Source of the DNA: Botryotinia globosa
Lineage: Eukaryota; Ascomycota; Leotiomycetes; Helotiales; Sclerotiniaceae
NCBI GenBank assembly: GCA_014898425.1
Contig: RCSZ01000011.1
Coordinates: 310,001 to 374,000, forward strand
Direction of reading: 5' to 3'
Length of the DNA: 64,000 bases
Position numbers and translations under genes: made by a program
In this document: positions 57,773-64,000 of the stretch, piece by piece
Position numbering within the stretch: the stretch's first letter is position 1
Layout: each line of letters begins with the position of its first letter
The notes under the pieces: model-generated
Told to the model about the DNA's origin: nothing
The model's database searches: none
Seen by the model: the letters and a program-made list of their open reading frames with translations, nothing else

Positions 57773-58906
57773 CGTCAAGTATTTTTGGGATTCAATAGAC
57801 CCTCATAATTATGACCGGCGGTATATCTCGTCTCCTACGACCATGTTTCGTTCCATCTCCTCCAGAAGGTCTAATGCAAATTTACAATTCCTATATCGAA
57901 AATACTTTGAAGTATTGGATTTATAAATCAAAAGTATTCCAATAAATTAGAAAGAAGTATTCTAAATATAAATTTATATATATAAATAAAATTATTTAAA
58001 TCCCTATTAAATAACACCTATTATTTATTTTTGTTTTGATATCAATTTCTTTTTATAAATCTATTATTATTTTATAAATTTTTTATAATTTTAATTCTTA
58101 TAATTATTAAAACTAATATTAATATTTAAAAAATTTATTTATTTTAAGAAGAAACAATAAATTCTATCTATTATTATACAATATATAATATTTATTTTAT
58201 AATTACTTTTTACTATTTAAAAATTGAGAAAATTATAGAATTTGCTTGGGAGTTTGTATTATTCTAAATCTATATATATCATTGAAGAAGATATATTCCA
58301 AGAATTGATCATGAGTTATCCATACGAGCTTCAAATCTTCGTCAAGTATTTTTGGGATTCAATAAACCCTCATAATTATAATCAACAATATATCTCATTT
58401 CCTACAACCATATTTCATTCCATCTTTTTCAAAAGGTTTAATACAAATTTATAATTTCTATATCGAAAATATTTTGAAGTATTGAATTTATAAATCAAAA
58501 ATATTCTAATAAATTAAAAAAAAATATTTTAAATATAAATTCATATATACAAATAAAATTATTAAAACCCTTATTAAATAATATCTATTATCTACCCTCA
58601 TTTTGATATCAATTATTTTTTATAAATCTATTATTATTTTATAATTTTTTTATAATTTCAATTCTCATAATTACTAAAACTAATATCAATATTAAAAAGT
58701 ATAATTTATCTCAAAAAATAATAATAAATCCTATCTATTATTATACAATATATAATGTTTATTTTATAATTACTTTTTATTATTTAAAAATTAAGGAAAT
58801 TATAAAATTTGCCTGGGAGTTTGTATTACTCAAAGTCTACATATATCATTAAAGAAGACATATTCCAAGAATTGATTATAAGTTATCCATACGGGCTTCA
58901 AATCTT
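57773..58906. repeat. 567-bp direct tandem duplication, unequally RIP-mutated
   Basis: Unit 1 is 57773-58339 and unit 2 is 58340-58906, with a period of exactly 567 bp. Both begin CGTCAAGTATTTTTGGGATT and end CTTCAAATCTT. Differences are nearly all transitions. In the first 120 bp unit 1 keeps C and G (GACCGGCGGTATATCTCGTC) where unit 2 has T and A (AATCAACAATATATCTCATT). Unit 1 carries a small frame, 57768-57926, MAVKYFWDSIDPHNYDRRY and on to a stop (52 aa). In unit 2 the same reading frame is continuous across the unit junction from ELIMSYPYELQIF into VKYFWDSINPHN. The coding meaning is unknown. Confidence 0.93.
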
Positions 58907-59427
58907 CGATGTTGGAATGCTGTATTCCCTTTTCTATCTCCCAATTCGTGATTACATCTAAGGCCTGGAGAATTGCACCCGATTTTCAAATTCAAAGTGT
59001 ATATAATTCATTCACTATGAAGGCTAGTTCAATAACTAAATCTAGCTACCTGGCTCTCATCTAAAGACTGGCCCCGAAGTAGACCAGAAGGGAGCTCATT
59101 AAACCAAAGTCGACCAAAATTAACCCTATGCACGTCATGACCGAACAATTGGCCCAAACTCTATTCCCTGACACTGCGATATCATAATCAACAGAACAAA
59201 CGTCAATTCTACAGTGGAATGAGATGAAAAAGGGTTCTACAAACAAAATTCTATTTGATATCTGCACTAGTGTAGCAATCTCCAAAAGACCAATCTTCCG
59301 CCTGGCCCCTAGGAAATATACATGCGGATCAAACCTTCTTCAGCTATCCTCAACTTCACCTCTTACTCTGTTCCTATCAATGCTGCCCTATCATCCATTC
59401 TCCATTCCTATTTGGCTCTTATTACTC
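58907..59427. other. spacer after the tandem duplication
   Basis: Composition returns to normal at 58907. This is the 3' flank of the next minus-strand gene. No gene is seen. Confidence 0.5.
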
Positions 59428-59952
59428 TCATCTTTCGCGTCTCTTCATGTTCGCATCCTTCAATTCTTTTTCTTGTGCTCTCAATCTTTTTTCTCGTTCT
59501 CTCGATTTCGTTGCCTCCCTCAACGCTTCTTCTTTCGCTCTCGATATCTCTTCATCCCTAAATGCTTCCTTCCTTCTCAATATTTTTGTTGCATCTTTCC
59601 CATGTGCCCCATCTCTTCCTTTTGTATTCGGATTTCCCAGTGCATTCTCTGATGGCGTATTCGATCTGGGTCTATGTGCCAGCTTTAATTGAACCCTATG
59701 TGCTGCTGCTGACTGACTATCAGATCCTCCTGATTGACTACCCTCTCTTCTCCATCGCTCCTCTCCGTTAGACGGTGGAATATCAGGAGGGAACGATTCA
59801 TCAGGACGAATTCGGGAGCAAAGTGGTTTATCTATCTTCTTAATTTTCTCTTCGTCTAGTTTATTTCTCCCTTTAGGAATGCCCCGATTATTTTGGTTTC
59901 CTCTAGAGGGTATCGGACCGGAACCATATTCAACAAGTTTGTTTTTATCCAT
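59428..59952 (-). CDS. small highly charged protein of unknown function
   Basis: A frame of 174 aa from the ATG at 59952 (MDKNKLVEYGSGPIPSRGNQ) to TGA at 59428. The first half is Gly/Asn/Lys-rich with PDESFPPDIPPSNGEERW. The last 60 residues form a strongly charged helix (KILRRKEAFRDEEISRAKEE, then REREKRLRAQEKELKDANMK), a probable coiled coil. The frame is open upstream of the ATG, and a CAG lies just before it, so the ATG could be at the start of an exon after a 5' UTR intron. I recognise no family. The lower confidence reflects the low complexity of the sequence. Confidence 0.6.
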   Translation of the reverse strand: MDKNKLVEYGSGPIPSRGNQNNRGIPKGRNKLDEEKIKKIDKPLCSRIRPDESFPPDIPPSNGEERWRREGSQSGGSDSQSAAAHRVQLKLAHRPRSNTPSENALGNPNTKGRDGAHGKDATKILRRKEAFRDEEISRAKEEALREATKSREREKRLRAQEKELKDANMKRRER

Positions 59953-61256
59953 CTGTAGATTCGAATCGATCGATTGAATATCTAAAAAATCCGCGTAAAA
60001 ATAAAAGTCGACACTCCAAATATAATCTAATACTAAATCTAAGAATAACATATCAAACCTGCAACTCACCACCACTTATATATAACTCCCCATCACACAA
60101 ATTAAATTCTGCTGCCTCCAAGTACCCATATTAAATTCCAACTCGCGACCGACCTGAAATTCAATTATCAGTAATGAGGTCATGACACCTTATTTGACAC
60201 CCTAGGCAACATTGTAAGTTTAGGTTTCTGAGTAGATATCAATAACTATTACTAATTATCTAAGATACCTACCTGCCTTCAGAAATAAGATTACTCCACA
60301 CTTGAAGACTACTTAGCAATCTCCAGACAACTTTCCCACCAGATGAGAAAATCCACTTCCGAAACTTCGCGCTCTTCATTCATACACCTCGCTAATCTCA
60401 GTAACCTATCTTTACATATCCCCCAATAATCTATATTCAAGAGTCCTCTATGCACGAAGAAAATCGAGTGTGACTATTTAATAAAGCACCTGCAAGCAGA
60501 GATACTTTCAATTTTTATCATCTCATTTCTATCTGCTGCATTTCCTTTCCCACGTTCTTTCTCATCTCTAGTATTCATTCCTCTTGACCAACAAATCTAA
60601 TCAACGCTGACAAAACCTCAGTCAAAAAATGCAACGCCCATAATTCCATCTCATCTCATATCATCCTATTAAGATATTTCCCATGTCCCCACAACCGTAC
60701 TTCGAATCCCACTCCTTCATATCCCGAAAATCTCTCCGTAACCTCTCTTCCAAAACTTCCTTCCAGCATCTCCTTCCAACCACTCTCCTAAGCATCTTTC
60801 CTTAAATACTTCGCTCTCTCAATCATTATTCCACAATTCATATCCCAATTAGATATATTCTACTCTCATCTCATACTCCTTCGATTCTACAACAGGTTCC
60901 ACATATAATCTACATTAAAAATCGAGATATAATCTAATCTACAAAAAGAAACCCGGAAAATGCGAGGAAAAGCTATAACATCTTCATAGAATCTAAGAAG
61001 TATGAGAGTAATCAAATCGATTTCAGGGGCACCAGGTATAAAAGTAATTTGTCAAGTATATAATCATTTTTTCTTTCTCTTCTATCGATCTTTGTGTGTG
61101 TGTTTTACTTTGTATTCTACTTTATCTTCCCCCGTTCATGCACTTTTCAATTCACCCCTCTTCTATCTTCCAAATTTCCAGCCTCTCATAGTTCATCAAT
61201 TGTTCAATTGCTCAATCTCTCTAAAATCTCCTTTCCAAACCTTACTCCAGATATCT

Positions 61257-61336
61257 CTCTCCAAACCCTCTCTCCAAACCCTCTCTCCAAACCCTCTCTC
61301 CAAACCCTCTCTTCAAACCCTCTCTCCAAACCCTCT
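61257..61336. repeat. 13-bp minisatellite, about six copies
   Basis: About six copies of CCAAACCCTCTCT with small variants. The composition is similar to the 12-bp repeat at 28687. Confidence 0.9.
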
Positions 61337-61576
61337 CCCCAATCAATTATCTTTCCACTCTACCTTTCCACCCTACCATTCTCACCTACTCTATCTCCTC
61401 CCTACCCCATCTTCCTCTTCTCCTCTTATTTATTCTCATAACCTCCTGACCTTCCATTCCTTCATACACCTCCTCATTCACCTCCTCCTCCTTCTTATAT
61501 TCTGACTATCTCTTCTCACACACACATACACACAGAATTCACACATCACTCCATCTATCAAGTTAATCACCCTTTT

Positions 61577-61679
61577 CATTTCAATCATTTCAATCATTTC
61601 AATCATTTCAATCATTTCAATCATTTCAATCATTTCAATCATTTCAATCATTTCAATCATTTCAATCATTTCAATCATT
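61577..61679. repeat. 9-bp minisatellite, about eleven copies
   Basis: About eleven nearly perfect copies of ATTTCAATC. On the minus strand the repeat reads as an (Met-Ile-Glu)n frame, which is not taken as a gene. Confidence 0.95.
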
Positions 61680-62073
61680 CCATCCAATCCATCCATTTTA
61701 CAATATTCTCTAATATTCCTTAACCTGCCATGCCATGCCATGCTATGCTACATAATCTAACTACGCACACTAATCACATTCGATCAATAAATCAATCATT
61801 CAATAATTCGCTATTACTTCAAAGGACCCAAACCAATTCAACGCCAAAAAGGGTATCATACCTCTCTTTCCTTCCCTCCCTTCCCTCCCCTCTCTACATA
61901 TCCCACATCGCATAACCCATCCCTTCCCGTGCCCCTCCCACTCCATTTTAATACGCCAAGCAATGCAAATATCTTCCGTTGTTATCCCATCGTTATCATT
62001 CTCATCCCTATCTCACCCCCCTTCAACTATCCCTCTCCCTCATCACCCTCATCTACCTCCCCAATCTTCATCC

Positions 62074-64000
62074 CTAGCCCTGCCCCTGACCATTCTCCTT
62101 CCCCCTCATCTCCCTAGCCTTCTGCTCCGCAATCCTAACCCTCTCCTGCAACCTCAACTTTTCCAACTGCAACGTCGGATCCACATCGATAGTATTCCCC
62201 ACCGACATCTGCATATGCATCCCATTAGACGCTCCACTGGTAGTTGGTGGGACCCCTCCTCCTGGCCGCGAACTTCCACTTCCATTCCCACTTCCATTCC
62301 CCTGTGCACCATTCGTACTCGTTCCTGCCGCCGTCCTCTGTTTCCCAGCCGGAACCAAATCCTTAACCCATTTCTGCGCCTCCTCACAACCTTCCATAAC
62401 ATATTTCAATGCTAGCGTTGCTCTCTCCTTCAAATACTCATTATGTCCATCATAAACACAACAATTCAATAACGGCATGATTCCATCCTGGTTAAGCAAT
62501 TGCTTTTGCACAATGGGATTTCCCGGTCCTTGTCTGCGCGGATTATTAGGTGCCACGAGTGAAGTGAGAATGATGAGTATTTGAATTTTAATACCCGACC
62601 AAGGGAATTTATGTGGGGTATCATGAAGAGGAGGAAGAGATTGTCCTTGACCCGGGAATTGCGGAGCATTTTGTGATGTGGGGCTTTCATATGGACGTTC
62701 TGTTGCTTGAATGCCACCTCCTTGTTGAGGGACAGGTGCTTGTCTCCGATTTGGTAATGGTTGTTCCGAAAGATTCTTCTTAGCAACACCTAAATCAAGA
62801 GCTCTAAGAAGAGCAATAAGTTCATAGACTGCTTCCCATTCAATAAGAAGTGGTCGCATCTCTGGTATTTCGGCAATAACAGATATGAAATCGAGATATT
62901 GCGAGAGTCCATCTTTGGCACGTTCCATATCCCACAAATCGACCGGGAAATCGTTAGGATCGCTATTTTTGGTGCGAATCTGAGCTTGCGCGTGAATAAG
63001 GGCGATACAATCAGGTACGACTCGTGTACGGAAGTATGTAAAGAGGAAATGTATGAGTTTAGCATCTCTGTTGTAATCTCTTAGATCATCGTAGATAGGA
63101 CTATCCTTTCGAGCGCGGAACATATAGTTGATAAGACGTAAAAGGACAGTTTGTGCCGGCGATACAATATCCTTCATAATCCTCAACGAACTCCAAGCAT
63201 AAGGCAATAAAGCATTATGGTGGAAAGACTCGATAATTTGAGCAGTAATTTGGAAAATGAAATGTTGATCAGTTTGTTCCCAAACAGCAATGAAAACCAG
63301 CATTTCTCGCAAAAGATTTTTGCCACAATCCAAAGCCAAAAACATTTTGCATCGTGTCTTCTGAAGATTCTCACCAGCTGGTGTGAGTCCTGAGCCCATT
63401 GAATCGACAATGCAAGCTTTGACAGTCATGTGAAGAGCTTCGATTTGTTTCGTGTCGAGAATGTTAGGAATCTCAGTCAAAAGACCTCTCAAAGGTCCTT
63501 CCGCATAAGACTCATCATCATCCTCCTCATCCTCTTCTTCGCCATCATCTTCACCATCATGGCCATCCATCGACCGGGTATCACCATCAATCTCATCATG
63601 TAGAGGTGGTTCATCCAACTGTTCATCTTGATCATAAGCATCCTGATCTTGGAAAGCTCGTTGAGGAAGAAACCTTTCCATAGCAGTTTCTTTACAAGCC
63701 TCCGCACGCTTTATCGCATCTTCCACAGTAACCATTTTCACAACCCATCCTTCATAATTCTGATCCCTTTGGCGCTTCCACCAAATATCGATTTCGTGTG
63801 ATACGCGGGCGTAGATTCGATCTTGCTCATATTTATCCGTCAATTCAGGTTTCCAGACCGGTGTCGTTTCTTCCGGATCATCTTCCTTATCCGCATCAGT
63901 CACAGTAAATTCGTCAATTTGTGGCAGCGGTCCAGGTGTGCAATCCATGTCAGCTTCCGCAGCGTATTTCTCCAGAAGTTCCTTGGCCGTCTCATCCTGA
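62074..64000 (-). CDS. ataxin-10 homologue (Ctr86-like), 5' end outside the window
   Basis: An open frame enters from the right edge and ends at TAG at 62074, giving the last 641 residues. The C-terminal part matches the ataxin-10 domain: LVAPNNPRRQGPGNPIVQKQ, then GIMPLLNCCVYDGHNEYLKE and ALKYVMEGCEEAQKWV. Upstream it is helical, in the manner of armadillo-like proteins (GLLTEIPNILDTKQIEALHM, LLREMLVFIAVWEQTDQHFI). It is interrupted by an acidic stretch (DGEDDGEEEDEEDDDESYAE) at about residue 150 of the visible part. A Gly/Ser/Asn-rich linker and a basic coiled end (LRLQERVRIAEQKAREMRG) follow. Fungal members are linked to cytokinesis and, in yeast, described as Ctr86; the exact role is not shown by the sequence. 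No intron is seen in this part. Confidence 0.92.
   Translation of the reverse strand, partial: QDETAKELLEKYAAEADMDCTPGPLPQIDEFTVTDADKEDDPEETTPVWKPELTDKYEQDRIYARVSHEIDIWWKRQRDQNYEGWVVKMVTVEDAIKRAEACKETAMERFLPQRAFQDQDAYDQDEQLDEPPLHDEIDGDTRSMDGHDGEDDGEEEDEEDDDESYAEGPLRGLLTEIPNILDTKQIEALHMTVKACIVDSMGSGLTPAGENLQKTRCKMFLALDCGKNLLREMLVFIAVWEQTDQHFIFQITAQIIESFHHNALLPYAWSSLRIMKDIVSPAQTVLLRLINYMFRARKDSPIYDDLRDYNRDAKLIHFLFTYFRTRVVPDCIALIHAQAQIRTKNSDPNDFPVDLWDMERAKDGLSQYLDFISVIAEIPEMRPLLIEWEAVYELIALLRALDLGVAKKNLSEQPLPNRRQAPVPQQGGGIQATERPYESPTSQNAPQFPGQGQSLPPLHDTPHKFPWSGIKIQILIILTSLVAPNNPRRQGPGNPIVQKQLLNQDGIMPLLNCCVYDGHNEYLKERATLALKYVMEGCEEAQKWVKDLVPAGKQRTAAGTSTNGAQGNGSGNGSGSSRPGGGVPPTTSGASNGMHMQMSVGNTIDVDPTLQLEKLRLQERVRIAEQKAREMRGKENGQGQG

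Larger units (their letters stand above)
59953..62073. other. 2.1-kb intergenic region, pyrimidine-rich with minisatellites
   Basis: 60400-62070 is strongly C/T-biased on the plus strand. It holds a 13-bp repeat (61257-61336) and a 9-bp repeat (61577-61679). Open frames of 80-170 codons here are products of this composition. No gene is supported. Confidence 0.6.

Noticed and set aside
61002..61505. Plus-strand frame of 167 codons
   Set aside because: Low-complexity C/T-rich sequence and a 13-bp minisatellite keep it open. All three plus frames are similarly open.
61478..61741. Minus-strand (Met-Ile-Glu)n frame
   Set aside because: It is only the 9-bp minisatellite read as codons.

Overview
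This window is nuclear DNA of a filamentous ascomycete. Genes carry short introns with GTATGT/GTAAGT-type donors and CTAAC-type branch points. The conserved genes are fungal forms of ATG13, a GPR1/FUN34/YaaH acetate transporter, a hydroxyacid-oxoacid transhydrogenase and an ataxin-10 homologue. Several AT-rich blocks are full of C-to-T and G-to-A changes, the signature of repeat-induced point mutation (RIP). The mixture of normal DNA and AT-rich islands would suit a leotiomycete such as the Sclerotiniaceae; that placement is inference.

Layout. 1-283 is the 3' end of an unidentified gene. 3511-4525 is a three-exon acetate transporter. 6043-20621 is a head-to-tail array of five paralogous genes on the minus strand: four look intact (490-503 aa) and one is a pseudogene. 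All intact copies have three exons with phase-1 introns at the same places and an F-box-like start at the exon 2/3 junction. A second, unrelated decayed gene (16652-17990) sits between the pseudogene and the last copy. 22183-24488 encodes a Gly/Ser-rich protein of unknown function, 25822-28265 the mitochondrial transhydrogenase and 29799-32757 ATG13.

From about 35.4 to 51 kb the DNA is almost gene-free and very AT-rich. It holds recognisable mobile elements: a candidate 2-kb element bounded by inverted repeats, an 815-bp foldback/MITE-like element with TA target duplications, two partial LTR copies of one family (one of them split by two nested insertions), and a complete but decayed 6.6-kb LTR retrotransposon with 150-bp LTRs and a perfect CTAGT target duplication.

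From 51 kb normal DNA returns: a small Cys-rich protein gene, a Gln/Pro/Ser-rich protein gene, an intron-containing tRNA-Glu(CTC), a 567-bp tandem duplication caught during RIP decay, a small charged-protein gene and the 5'-truncated ataxin-10 homologue at the right edge. Every protein-coding gene or gene remnant from 3.5 kb onward is on the minus strand, each apparently with its own promoter. Nothing suggests a biosynthetic cluster. The most distinctive biological content is the paralogue array and the nested RIP-decayed island.
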